This document shows, piece by piece, positions 53,201-64,000 of a stretch of 64,000 bases of DNA (position 1 is the first letter of the stretch; each line of letters starts with the position of its first letter). The notes beneath the pieces are model-generated. The model was given only the letters and a program-made list of their open reading frames with translations, did no database searches and was not told where the DNA came from. The stretch is from positions 34,834,679-34,898,678 of the forward strand of contig NC_091143.1 of assembly GCF_041381155.1 (NCBI RefSeq), given 5' to 3'. The position numbers and the translations under genes were made by a program. Source of the DNA: Argopecten irradians (Eukaryota > Mollusca > Bivalvia > Pectinida > Pectinidae).

Positions 53201-56200
53201 CACATAGAGTCAAATCTGTTATATATAGAGACCTCTACATGAAAGTTACCTGTCTATAAAGGACACAAACATAAGCTGCAGTTTACTATGTAATTGACCT
53301 CTATATAAAGGACACCTGTCTATAATGAACAGAGCCATAAGCTGCAATTTTCTATATAAGTGACCTCTATGTAAAGGACACTTTTCTATAAAGGAAAATT
53401 CTGTTATGTACCTTTGGTGTCCTTTATAGACAGGTTTGGTTGTATCTACTTTTAAAATTTGTTCTCACATGAACTGAATCTTCTTCCTCCGTTATCTTTA
53501 ATCATCATTGAAATGAACATAACATCAAGGAACATTCAAATGAACGCCTGAGGATAGGGGCATCCCTCAAAATGTACCGGTGGTCGCTATGAATAATTAA
53601 ATTGGCTTTATGGGAAAAAGAAACAATTCTAAAAGTGTGGACAAAATATTGTCAAGTTTTCCAACCGATCTGCCCTTTTATAAAGACACAAAGGGATGAA
53701 ATAACATTAGGTATATAAGATATGGTCAAAGATGACCTAATTCAATTGGTTTTATAATATTAATATTCCATAAACATATTAAATGCAATACTAACCTTGT
53801 TGCTCCAGTTCTGTTCGTATACAAGCCACTTGATCTAACGGTCCTTTAAAACTTCCATTGTATTCCAGTATGTCATATGTGATAGCGTTTAATATCTTTT
53901 AAAGTAAAAGGAACATAATTTCAACAAATCTAATATCTAATATGAATACTGAATAATTCAACTAATAAATCAATAAATTTTATATAATCAATAAAGTTGG
54001 AGTTGACTGTAAATAATATATGTCAATAAAATTTGTTGAAATTGAAGTTGAAAGTTGGAGTTATCCCCCCTTAACTATTAAATATAATAATTAATCTAAT
54101 TTGAGTATTAATTAATGCAGAATGTATGACTTTTATCCATTTGATATATATCAATAAAATCTTGTTGAAATTCATTTTCAGCAGCCATTATAAGCATGAC
54201 TATAAGATCATTATGCCTAATTAAGATAATTCCAGTGGAATATGAATCACTCTGGCAAAACCAGTAAAGATGTGTCATTGTAAGTTTCCCGCCGACCGCC
54301 TTACGACTTACATGTTTTATAGTGAGGCTTGGGAAGTAACCGTTGACAACAAGATGAGACAACTCTGACAGGTGAGTGTCACGGAAATCCTCAAGTAGCT
54401 TCCGTTTTGATCCCAGGCCATAAAGTAACATGTTGAAACCTTGACTGAAATGGAAATGAGAGCCAAGTTTATCAATAAGTTATTAAGAGTGTGATGGAAC
54501 TTGGCAGGCATTAGTTCAATTGATTTCAGAAGAATGTGGTTTTTTTTTTAATTTCATTTTCATTTTATAAAATGATTTCCTTCCTATGAAATGCATTTCT
54601 CAGTAAGTTGTTCATTGGCAGAGGTAAAGTAGTACCATGTTGGATATCTTTACATCTAAGCCACACTGAAATTGCAAAAAATTTCAATCTTTGTTTGTTT
54701 GATTAATTAACGTCCTATTAACGGTCAGGGTCATGTAAGGACAGTGTATGCGGTTTGAATGAAGTGCGTGGTACATGTTTTGGGAGACTGCAGTATATTC
54801 ATGTTATGTCTTCTTGTATAGTTGAACTGTTGCCCTCTCTATAGTGCTATATCACTGAACCATGTCCACAAAGACACCAAGCAACATACTCCACCTAGTC
54901 ACATTATACTGAAACAGGCGAACCAGTCGTCCCATAAATCAATATTACCAAAGCTGGTACATCCAGTTATTGAAGTTCTCTCGATGTTCCTGGTACATCT
55001 TCTCACTCTCACAATTTTCATCCGCCGTAACATCTTGTAGAACTTTATTTAGTCCTTCCTGGTCCATCTTGGAGGAGCCTAGACGAGCTAGTGTGCGGTC
55101 TGATGTGTGTACAGCAGAGCTTGCATGGATGTCAAAGTAGGACTGTATCGTTGTAGGCTGGAGGGGGAGAAGGATACACAAATTACACTAGAACTGTCAG
55201 CAGAGTGGACGACTAATACCCCCCTGCCTCGGCATGAAGTTAGTAATTACTTTGTTAATAGGGGACATTGCAGAACTTAATTACATAGTGAACTCAACTC
55301 CCCTTTATGTCAGGGTTCTGTGTACCAAATTTTATCAAAATCTGTCCAGTAGTTTAGGAGGTATTCATTGGACAAAATTGTATCTACAGACAGACAGACG
55401 GACAACCCCCTTCCAGTATACCCTCCTCAACTTCGTTATTGGGGGATATAATTATCACATGCCTAGGATAGTAAGTACCAAAATGTAGGAGAGACGGGGT
55501 GAAGAAACATTGTAGGCTGGAGGGGGGAGAAGGATGCACAAATAATCATGTCATGTTGGACTAACCTACTGCAACTTAGAGGGTAGGGGTGGAGGTATTG
55601 CAAAGTAAATAACGTAAATTTTGTCCTCGCATTAATTTCCACTTTTACAGTATTTTATTGGTTTTCACTAACACAAGTGATTTCCTCCCAGAATACTCAC
55701 AGTCTCCTCTTCCTCGACATGAGTCCGGCCGCGACTTCTTCTGGGGGTATTCCCAACGGACTTTACACTGAGAGCCGGTCGCTTTGATGACGCAGCCTCA
55801 CTCTCATCTTCACTGTCATCATCTTCAGACGACACACTTGACTCGGAATCAATGTCATCATCTAAAGGTATAGAAACACAAAGAGTAACAGCTACATTCA
55901 CACGTAATTTTATAACCAAAAGAGTTCATCGTGAAGTTATAGTACTTAAAACACTCGCCAAAACTTTATACCATAACATATATAAAGATAAGTGAAATCT
56001 TCATCACACTGGCATAAAGCCAAAATAAATCTTCAACGCTTTGTCTATGAACTACCCACTATTAATTGAGAGTTGTTTGTCCATCAATACTTTAAATAGA
56101 ATCTTATGTAGGAATGTAAAATGGACAGGGATATCTCGTCCCGAGTGTAAGAGTTTGGCTGTTCAGCACAAGGTTTGTCAAGTGTTTACCAGCCAAAATC

Positions 56201-59200
56201 TTGCACAAACCAGACAAAAGCTACCCTGGCTGAATTTCTCTTAAATCCTTGAAGGCACATGGTATTTCAGCACACATTGATAAAAGAAACCATTTTCTCT
56301 TATGTCCTTGAATGCGCATTGTATTTTGATCCACAGATATTGAGAAAAGAAACCATCTTTCTGTGCTTTAAAAAGACAATACCAACCCCCTGTGATGTTC
56401 CTTTTACGTAGTTTGTATGGGGTTGTGGTTTCAGGTTTTCTTTGTGTTTTACCGGATCTGCTGGTAGAGGATGGAGTCAAGGAACCTAGAGTCAAAGATC
56501 AAGGAGAATTACATCTTACATGAGAATTACATCTTACATGAAAATTACATCTTAATGCATGAGAATTACATCTTAATGCATGAGATTTACATCTTAATGC
56601 ATGAGAATTACATCTTAATGCATGAGAATTACATCTTAATGCATGAGAATTACATCTTAATGCATGAGAATTACATCTTAATGCATGAGAATTACATCTT
56701 ACATGAGAATTACATCTTAATGCATGAGAATTACATCTTACATGAGAATTACATCTTAATGCATGAGAATTACATCTTACATGAGAATTACATCTTAATG
56801 CATGAGAATTACATCTTAATGCATGAGAATTACATCTTAATGCATTACACCTTAATGCATGAGAATTACATCCTACATGAGATTTACATCTTACATGACA
56901 ATTACATCTTACATGAGATTATATGACAATAATATCTTACATAATGATTACATCTTACATGGGAATTACATCTTACAAGACGTTTACATCTTACATGTAC
57001 CCTTCGGGTCAGATGACCTAAAAACATTAATCCTTCAATAATAATGGAATCATTACGGTACAAAAAAAAAAGTCATAATTAATAAAAAATAGTCATAATT
57101 AATAAGTTATATTCCGTATATGTATATTTTTTGTATGCAGAGCGAAAGCCCTCCTGTGTGAGGACAATATGGTGTGGGGAGATTACCCAATGGCCACTAG
57201 CTGCTATCGAAACCTATTTTAGGTAATACATACCTTTTGTAGCTGTAGTCTTCAGTATGGACTTTGGTGTACGGGCTTCAGATGCTGAAAGAAAACCATA
57301 TGTTACCAGTGATCAAAACTAAAATATATTAGATCATTCGTACATACATAAAGCTGAACAACACTGATTTTTTTTTCTTTTCATGATCTAGATCTACAGC
57401 TACTGAAAAATACTGTATTCTTCTAGAAATAAGCCCCAACCCCTTCAGCTGAGCAATAACACCCCCCCCCCACTAAGCTGAGCATTTAGCATCACCCTCT
57501 TAACTGAGCAATAAGCCCCCTCTCAGCAGTACTCCTCTAGCTGAGTAATAAGCCCCCACTTAGCTGAGCAATAAGCCCCACTCTCAGCTGAGCAATAAGC
57601 CTCCATTCAGCAATAATACTCCTCTAGCTGAATATTAAGCCTCAACTGAGCAATAAACTCACTTAGCTGAGCAATAAGTCCCCCCTCTCAGTTGAGCAAT
57701 AAGCTTTCATTGAGCAAAAGCCCCCTCTCAGCTGAGCAATAAGCCTTCACTGAGCAATAAGACCCCTCTAGCTGAGCAATAAGCCTCCGCTCAGCAATAA
57801 GACCCCTCTTAGCTAAGTATTAAGTCCCTCCTCTATACAGTCTTTTTGATCTAGGAACTAGGATCATCTATTCTTTGAGGCAGAAAACAAAAGATCGGCA
57901 AGACGGATCTTGACTCCCACCAAAGAATGATCTATGACTTCTTGTCTCTTCTTATCCTTCTTACTTTGAAATATTGAATACACTTATGGGAGAGGAGTGG
58001 GGGGAGGAGGGTAAAGTGCATGATTATGTTAGCTTTTAAGTGTCCAGCCAGTCCACAACGAGCCTTCCATCTAATAAAGGCAACAATGGATAACCGTTTA
58101 AAATATTCTTACAATTTATGATTATTTAGTAAATATGTCTACCATACTCGCGGTAATTAGTGCACCTCACCCTTTAGCGCCCCTCCCCTTTTCTGGAGAA
58201 AAGTTGCAGTTGTATAAACGCCCCTATCCCATGGATTTAACAATGTTTTACAACATGTGATGCCTCTAACATTAGCATTGTATCCAATTTTACATGAAAT
58301 TGTGAATCTTTTACATTTGAATCACCACATAATAATGCGTCTCAAAGGATAAAAGGCATATATATGTTTACTGTAACAGATAATGTGTCATGAGTACAGA
58401 TAGAGTTAAAATATGGCTGACACTTTTCGTTACATTTTGTTCACAAAGTGCCCCTCTTTCTTACAATTTTTAAGTGGCATACACACTAAGTAGGGTGAAT
58501 GTGATATATCTGCAATTATTTGGTAGGTATCATACAAACATACCTTTAGCAGCCATTTGGCCCGACTTTTTAGGTGTACGGAACTGGAATACACCGCTTC
58601 CTGCCAACGAATCCTCTCCTTCCAACACTATAACAGAACATGTACAAGTTATAACAGATTTCTTTTTAAAAAAAATTATCCCTGAAGACTGTTCATGGAA
58701 ACAAGCTGTACTTTTAATGCAAAGAATGCTTGACAAGCAAGGGGATTCTAAAACCGTAGTTAGGAAAGATGTTACATCGCCATCGGTGAAATAAAGATTT
58801 GGGATAAGGAGTTGACATCAACCATAAATTAAGCTCTACCGTTTCAGCAAGGCCCTTCATATTTAAAAAAAAAATCAAGTTATACTTCCATAAAACTGCC
58901 TTGCTGTCATTAAAACCCACACAAAGGATAATGAAGGAAAACAGTCTTTATACACAGGTAATTTCTGTTTAAACTGACCATCTGGGGCTATCAGAAAGTG
59001 GTCGTACTAAGCAGGTGGTCTTGATATAGAGGTGGTAGCTTTTATAGTAATACTTTACCTTGATCTATGACCGAGATAAAATACTGTGTATACAAGGCAA
59101 GAAATTTTAAACTCATTTACCCCTAAAGACACATTTAGACACTTCTAAATCAAAGACTAGACCAGTCCATTATGAAATTTGACGGATGAATGAGCTGAAA

Positions 59201-59319
59201 CCTACAGGATGGCATGCCACTAACAACCTCCTCAGCATCTTCTTCTTCTATGTCCTCATTGTCTTGAACATCTGTGTAATATTTCCTCTGGGAAGGAGTG
59301 GAACCAGTTGATTTACGTC
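50276..59319 (-). CDS. ORC2: ORC2, origin recognition complex subunit 2 (C-terminal 510 residues; 5' end missing)
   Basis: Exons from 5' to 3' on the minus strand: 59206-59319, 58544-58627, 57234-57284, 56387-56485, 55701-55861, 54949-55157, 54312-54444, 53796-53895, 52891-53034, 52081-52314, 51100-51218, 50276-50359. All joins are GT-AG with consistent phase, 1532 bases; the first exon needs one base from an upstream exon. ORC2 is a core subunit of the complex that marks replication origins and loads MCM helicase. The first five exons give a disordered basic/acidic region with RTPKK-like motifs and an acidic run ([20 protein letters not shown]). The AAA+-like region starts at [10 protein letters not shown], a degenerate Walker [20 protein letters not shown] and [12 protein letters not shown] are conserved ORC2 blocks, and the last three exons form the winged helix ([32 protein letters not shown]). 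Human ORC2 has 577 residues, so under 100 are probably missing. Confidence 0.94.
50425..50636 (-). mobile_element. tRNA-derived SINE, full length, in the last ORC2 intron
   Basis: On the minus strand: GGGGTCGCAGTGGCTGATTG at the head, CCTCAGGGTCACAAGTTTGA near the B box, tail CCTGGCGATTAATAGGACGC. It lies about 65 bases upstream of the last-exon acceptor. Confidence 0.75.
50570..50880. repeat. 300-bp segment duplicated at 52470-52785
   Basis: Both copies run from the SINE head (GAGGTGGAGGGCTTGTGGTA) through unique intron sequence (ATTTGATTTATAAAAGTTGA, CTCTAATGAAGAT.AA). Direct orientation, 1.9 kb apart, in two ORC2 introns. Confidence 0.85.
51222..51317. repeat. 47-bp direct duplication, 2 copies, abutting an ORC2 acceptor
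   Basis: TAAAGAGAAAACAGAGATTC at 51224 and 51271, each followed by AGGACACAAAATTCCTGAGG or a close variant. The acceptor of the exon 51100-51218 lies at 51219-51220. Confidence 0.85.
51471..52117. repeat. 46-bp minisatellite, 14 copies, made from an ORC2 exon end plus its 5' splice site
   Basis: On the minus strand each unit is CATCAACTCTCAAACAAAGA, CAATAGCACTTATCTTG, then GTTAGTATA. The rightmost unit is the genuine last 37 bases of exon 52081-52314 with its donor; thirteen more follow downstream. The coding copy differs at one base (AGTACT versus AGCACT). Variants near 51571, 51905 and 51945. Confidence 0.97.
52081..52314 (-). CDS. ORC2: ORC2 exon whose 3' end seeds a minisatellite
   Basis: Starts after AATACAG and encodes [20 protein letters not shown] through [11 protein letters not shown]. 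Its donor GTTAGT (52075-52080) and last 37 coding bases are repeated in the adjoining 46-bp array. The exon leaves phase 1; reading on past the donor meets TAG at once. Confidence 0.92.
52470..52785. repeat. Second copy of the 300-bp ORC2 intron segment
   Basis: Contains only the head of the SINE (A box TGGCCGAGTGG on the minus strand) because the duplication breakpoint falls inside the SINE. Confidence 0.85.
53215..53450. repeat. Tandem repeat of about 65 bp, 3 to 4 copies, in an ORC2 intron
   Basis: GACCTCTA.ATGAAAG, CTGTCTATAAAGGACAC and AAGCTGCA.TTT.CTAT recur; the right end (GGTGTCCTTTATAGACAGG) is inverted relative to the units. Confidence 0.75.
54312..54444 (-). CDS. ORC2: ORC2 exon with the degenerate Walker A (LLYGLGSKR)
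   Basis: Acceptor CATTTCAG, donor GTAAGT. It encodes [19 protein letters not shown] and [13 protein letters not shown]. The P-loop Lys-Thr/Ser pair of true ATPases is absent, as is usual for ORC2. Confidence 0.92.
54690..54775 (-). mobile_element. SINE tail fragment
   Basis: AACGTCCTATTAACGGTCAG followed by GGTCATGTAAGGAC, matching the 3' tail of the SINE copies. Confidence 0.5.
55225..55460. repeat. Dispersed repeat with CAGACAGACAGACGG run in an ORC2 intron
   Basis: Pattern GTGTACCAAATTTTATCAAA, GTATTCATTGGACAAAATTG, a CAGACAGACGGAC run, then TTCGTTATTGGGGGATA. It resembles the generic end of the 14.9-15.6 kb repeat. Single copy here, so family membership is tentative. Confidence 0.4.
56500..57000. 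repeat. 18/21-bp minisatellite beside an ORC2 acceptor, about 24 copies
   Basis: Two unit forms alternate: GAGAATTACATCTTACAT (18 bp) and GAGAATTACATCTTAATGCAT (21 bp). The array starts about 15 bases upstream of the acceptor of exon 56387-56485. Both lengths are multiples of three, which explains a 151-codon spurious frame. Confidence 0.92.
57420..57840. repeat. Degenerate CTGAGCAATAAGCCCCC repeat in an ORC2 intron
   Basis: About 18 irregular copies of AGCTGAGCAATAAGCC with C-rich spacers, including a run of nine or more C. Confidence 0.8.
59113..59190. repeat. Short palindromic element, family B, copy 8
   Basis: TTTACCCCTAAAGACACATT at left, GACTAGACCAGTCCATTATG core, TTTGACGGATGAATGAG at right; it lies just downstream of the ORC2 donor at 59205. 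Confidence 0.65.
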
Positions 59320-59394
59320 CTAAAATAAATAAATAAATAAATAAATAAATAAATAGTAAATAAATAAATAACAGACAATAACTGAAATCATTAA

Positions 59395-62270
59395 AACTTG
59401 AGGGATCTTGGCGCCACCTAAGAATGATCTTTTGTCTGACAAAGTAAAGAGGGATCGGCTTTTCCTACATATTATTACACATGAAATTTGAAAAGAAAAT
59501 GTAACAAACTCAATATCAAAATCCAAGATGGCACAACTGTTCACCGATCGGTCCTAAAATGCAATATGCACAACTAGGGCCCTAAGGGAACCTGTACATG
59601 AAATTTGAGAAGAATTCTTTTGGTACTTTTTGAGAAATAGCAGTAACAAACTTTAAACTATCAAAATCCAAGATGGCGGCCTGTTGGCCATCTTGTTAAC
59701 CGATTGGTCCCAAAATGCAATATGCACAACTAGGCCCCTAGGGGAACTTACAATTGAAATTTGAGAAAGATCCCTTCAGTACATTCTGAGAAATAGCGAG
59801 AAAAAAACTTCAATTGTCAAAATCCAAGATGGCGTCCTGTTGGCTACCTGTTGGCCATCTTGTTTAACGATCGGTCCTAAAATGCAATATGCACAACTAG
59901 ACCCCTAGAGGAACCTGCACATACAATTTGAGACAGATCCTTCAGTACATTCTTCATAGTGGAAAAAAACTTCAATTGTAAAAATCCAAGATGGCGTCCT
60001 GTTGAAAATCTTGTTCACGGATGTCAGTACCAAAATGCAATTGCATACCCAGGGACCTAGGGGAACCTGCACATGAAATTTGATACAGATCCCTGGAGTA
60101 CTTTCTGAGAAAATAGTGGTAAACAAGCTTTAACTATCAAAATCCAAGATGGCGGCCTGTCGGCCATCTTGTTCATCAATCGGTCCTAAAATGCAATATG
60201 CACAACTAGACTCCTAGAGGAACCTGCACATACAATTTGAGACAGATCCCTTCAGTACATTTCTTAGACATAGTGGAAAAAAACTTCAATTGTAAAATCC
60301 AAGATTGGCGTCCTGTTGAAAATCTTGTTCACGGATCAGTACCAAAATGCAATGCATACCAGGGACCTAGGGGAACCTGCACATGAAATTTGATACAGAT
60401 CCCTGGGAGTACTTTCTGAGAAATAGTGGTAACAAGCTTTAACTATCAAAATCCAAGATGGCGGCCTGTCGGCCATCTTGTTCATCAATCGGTCCCAAAA
60501 TGCAATATGCACAACTAGGCCCCTAGGGGAACCTGCACATGCAATTTGAGACAGATCCCTTCAGTACTTTCTGAGAAATAGCTGTAACAAACTTCAATTG
60601 TCACAAGAGATCCCAGAGGGATCTTGGCGCCCACCCAAAAATGATCTGTCTGACAATGGAAAGAGGGGATCTTTTCCCTGCTTTTCAAACTTTTTCAAAC
60701 ACACTACATATAAAATTTGAGACAGATCGCTATTGTACTTTCTAAGAAATAGTGGTAACAAACTTCAACAATGAAATCTAAGATGGCGGTCAGTTGGCCA
60801 TCTTGTTTACCGATCAGTCCCGAAAGGCATTATGCATCAGTCCTAAAAGGTACTATGCACAACTAGGGTACAAGGGGAACCTATGCATGGAATTTGAGAT
60901 CTGAGAAATAGCCATAACAAACTTTAACTATCAAAATCAAAGATGGCCGTCGGTCGGCCATCTTGTTCACTGACCGGTCCCAAAATACAATATGCACAAC
61001 TAGGATGCTAGGGGAACCTGTATATGAAATTTGAGAAAGATCCCTTCAGCACTTTTTGAGAAATAGCGATAACAAACTTTAACTATCAAAATCCAGATTG
61101 GCCGCCTTGCAGCCATCTCGTTCATCGATCGGTCCAAAAATGCAATATGCACAACTAGGGTCCTAGGGGAATCTATATATGAAATTTGAGAAAGATCCCT
61201 TCAGTACTTTTTGAGAAATAGCGGTACCAAACTTTAACTATCAAAATCCAAGATGGCTGCCTGTCGGCCATCTTGTTCATCGATCGGTCCCAAAATGCAA
61301 TGTGCACAACTAGGGCCCTGGGGGAATCTATATATAAAATTTGAGAAAGATCCCTTCAGTACTTTTTGAGAAATAGCGGTAAAAAAACTTTAACTATCAA
61401 AATCCAAGATGGTCGCATGTCATTCATCTTGTTCACCGATCGGTCCCAAAATGCAATATGCACAACTAGGGTCCTAGGGGATCATACATACGAAATTTGA
61501 GAAAGATCCCTTCAGCACTTTTTGAGCAATAGCGGTAACAAACTTTAACTATCAAAATCCAATATGGCCGCCTGTCGGCCATCTTGTTCACCGATCGGTC
61601 CCAAAATGCAATAAGCACAACTAGGGTCCTAGGGGAACCTGTATATGAAATTTGAGAAAGATCCCTTCAGCACTTTTTGAGAAATAGCGGTAACAAACTT
61701 TAACTATCAAAATCCAAGATGGCCGCCTGTCGGCCATCTTGTTGACCGATTGGTCCCAAAATGCAATATGCACAACTAGGGTCCTAGGGGATCATACATA
61801 CGAAATTTGAGAAAGATCCCTTCAGCACTTTTTGAGCAATAGCGGTAACAAACTTTAACTATCAAAATCCAATATGGCCGCCTGTCGGCCATCTTGTTCA
61901 CCGATCGGTCCCAAAATGCAATAAGCACAACTAGGGCCCTAGGGGAACCTGTATATGAAATTTGAGAAAGATCCCTTCAGTACTTTTTGAGAAATAGCGG
62001 TAACAAAGTTTAACTATCAAAATCCAAGATGGCCGCCTGTCAGCCATCTTGTTGACCGATCGGTCCCAATAATATGCACAACTAGGGTCCTAGGGGAACC
62101 TACATATGAAATTTGAGAAAGATCCCTTCAGTACTTCCTGAGAAATAGCGGTAACAAGAATTGTTAACGGACGGAAGGACGGACGGACTGATGGACGGAC
62201 GGAAGGACGACGGACCACAGACAAAAAGCGATTTGAATAGCCCACCATCTGTTGATGGTGGGCTAATAAA
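59395..62270 (-). repeat. Satellite array of element E, copy 2, opposite orientation
   Basis: The same unit as 47112-48835 on the minus strand, about 16-17 copies of about 155 bp, ending with the GGACGGACGG run and the hairpin CCCACCATCTGTTGATGGTGGG at about 62242-62264. A second internal end-like motif (GATCTTGGCGCCCACC) lies at 60620. Pairs of units at 59940-60200/60240-60480 and 61477-61777/61777-62070 are repeated as larger blocks. Confidence 0.88.
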
Positions 62271-63180
62271 TAAATAAACAGACAAAGACTGAAATCATTA
62301 CGACTCATATAATTTGGATAGTGACCGAAATTTGCAATCTGATCAAAATACAAATCCTTATTATCACTAAGTTTGATAAGAGGATCTGAGAAAATCCCAT
62401 TAGGGGTCATTTTTCGGATGATCTTTATACCATATGTACTTCAGATCAAATGCATTTTCTACACATTGCTACATCAATTGAAAACGCAATTTCGTCCCAG
62501 TATACATACAATTAGCTTTATTTGAGACAGATTCTATCTGTACTTTCTGAAAAATAACAGTTACAAACTTCAACTATCAAAATCCAAGATGGCTGCGGAC
62601 CTGTTTGCCATCTTGTTTATTGATCAATCCCAAAATGCAAAATGCATAACTTGGGCCCTATGGGTACCTTAGAATATCGAATTTAAGAAAGATCCCTTTT
62701 GTACACCATGGTGGTGAGCTAAAAACTGTAAATTATAATTTATTACGGGGATAATTAATTACGGGGATACAAACCAACGTAATTTGGTGATTCAATACAG
62801 GAAATAGCCTTTTACAAATTTAGGGCTGTGCATGAATAAGCGTTTCAGTGCAAAAAGCGCTTTAAACAAAAGTACAATGTTGTACAGGATATATTTGTTA
62901 TTTCATTTAACCTGAAAAATAGACCACAAATTACGAAACTTGAAATATTGAATAATAAAATAAACCCTTAACCTTAGGGCCCAATGGGTAATCCTACTTA
63001 ATGTCAAGGGGCCAATTGGCCTGAAATCGATCACCTGGAAATCTTGGGTATCCATACATGGTTTCAATACCGTAAACCATATAGAGTAAATAAGAATATA
63101 TATCAACCCTAAGCACATATAAAGCCTCTGGTTGCCTCTTATTGGTATGTATAAAGGAAAAGAATTCGTTAAAAGATTTT
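62271..63180. other. Unassigned; expected ORC2 upstream intron or exons
   Basis: 62520-62715 is a diverged unit of element E. No ORC2 N-terminal exon was recognised; an open frame at 62903-63118 shows no similarity. Confidence 0.4.
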
Positions 63181-63184
63181 AGCT

Positions 63185-63920
63185 TAATTCACCCCTGTGA
63201 CCTTGAATCAATGGACAAGGTCATACTTTTGGAACAAACTTGGTAGACCTTGATACCATCATGGTTCCAATGGCCGTAAGTAACAGTGACCCTTAGGACA
63301 GTTAGGGTATTAAGAAAAATTCTTTGTTTAGATTTAATCCAAAATTAGACCCCTGTGACCTTGAATGAAAGTCAAGGTCATTCATTTGAACAAGCTTTGT
63401 AGCGCTTCATCCCAACATGTCACATGCCCAATATCAGGTCTCTAGCCCTCTTGGTTATTAAGAAGAAGTTGTTTATAGATTTTTACCTATTTGTACCCCT
63501 GTGACCTTGAATGAAGGTCAAGCTCATTATCTGAACAAACTTGGTAGTCGTTTATTCCAGCATGCCACATGCCCAATATCAGGTCCATAGGCCTCTTGGT
63601 TTTTTATTAAGAAGAAGTCGTTTAAAGATTTTAGCCTATATGACCCCTGTGACCTTGAATGAAAGTCAAGGTCTTTCATTTGAACAAACTTGGTAGCCCT
63701 TCATCCCAGCATGTCATGGGCCCACATTTCAGGTCTCTAGGTCTCTTGGTTATTTAGAAAGAAGTCTGTTAAAGATATTTAACCTATTTGACCCCTGTGA
63801 CCTTGAATAAAGGTCAAGGAAAGCCCTTCATCCCCAGCATGCTTTTCAGGACTCTAGGTCAACGGACGACGGACGCTGCACCATAGCATAAGCTCACTTG
63901 CCCTTTGGCAGGTGAGCTAA
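63185..63920. repeat. Array of about 150-bp units carrying TGACCTTGAA..GTCAAGGTCA, 5 copies
   Basis: CCCCTGTGACCTTGAAT recurs at about 63193, 63350, 63494, 63642 and 63792. Each is followed by (A/G)GTCAAGGTCATTCATTT or a variant, GAACAAACTTGGTAG, CCCA.CATGTCA and TCTCTAGGCCTCTTGG. It ends in GGACGACGGACGCTGC and GCAGGTGAGCTAAAA. A fragment occurs at 965-1042. Confidence 0.85.
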
Positions 63921-64000
63921 AAATTGAAACTGTTCCTTTCAAAAATCTCCAAGATAAATTGCGACAACAAACTTCAATACTCAAATTCTAAGATGGAGAT

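Noticed and set aside
56471-56926. 151-codon plus-strand frame of ENYILMH repeats
   Set aside because: Artefact of the 18/21-bp minisatellite lying in an ORC2 intron on the opposite strand.
62090-62410. 106-codon minus-strand frame considered as a missing ORC2 5' exon
   Set aside because: Its C-terminal half is satellite sequence and its N-terminal half has no ORC2-like motif or matching phase.

Overview
The window is nuclear DNA of an animal. It is AT-rich, its genes are split into many short exons with GT-AG introns, and it is packed with dispersed and tandem repeats. Gene content and repeat style (tRNA-derived SINEs, many short palindromic elements, arrays ending in GGACGGACGG runs) suggest a lophotrochozoan, most likely a bivalve mollusc. 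The species assignment is inference.

Three protein-coding genes could be assembled exon by exon, with reading phase conserved at every join. (1) Minus strand, 17108 to 5731: a complete 980-residue protein with a Toll/IL-1 receptor (TIR) domain, a RHIM-like amyloid motif, a UBA domain and a Cys-Lys-Ile-Ser tail, resembling a TRIF/TICAM-type immune adaptor with an added ubiquitin-binding module. (2) Plus strand, 25248 to 44034: complete ALDH7A1 (antiquitin), 19 coding exons, 539 residues, with catalytic Glu296 and Cys330 intact. (3) Minus strand, 59319 to 50276: ORC2 (origin recognition complex subunit 2), 12 exons covering the C-terminal 510 residues; the 5' exons lie beyond the window or were not recognised. 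Genes 1 and 2 are divergent; genes 2 and 3 converge. They are not functionally linked.

Layout: 1-5.4 kb, 3' flank of gene 1 with small repeats; 5.7-17.2 kb, gene 1; 17.2-25.2 kb, intergenic with a local duplication, a decayed LINE and dispersed repeats; 25.2-44.0 kb, ALDH7A1; 44-50.3 kb, intergenic with a Mutator-like miniature element and a roughly 155-bp satellite array; 50.3-59.3 kb, ORC2; 59.4-62.3 kb, the same satellite in the opposite orientation; 62.3-64 kb, unassigned sequence and a second array type.

The most striking signal is that tandem arrays in ALDH7A1 and ORC2 repeatedly sit on, or within a few bases of, splice junctions, and several units contain the splice site itself. The array before ALDH7A1 exon 14 has a 45-bp unit carrying a branch-point-like motif, a pyrimidine-rich tract and CACAG. 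It is a multiple of three, has no stop in the relevant frame, and is in frame with the neighbouring exons over about 28 units. A 46-bp array in ORC2 repeats the last 37 nt of an exon plus its 5' splice site 14 times. This looks like minisatellite birth at splice sites and is the best candidate here for something not yet described.
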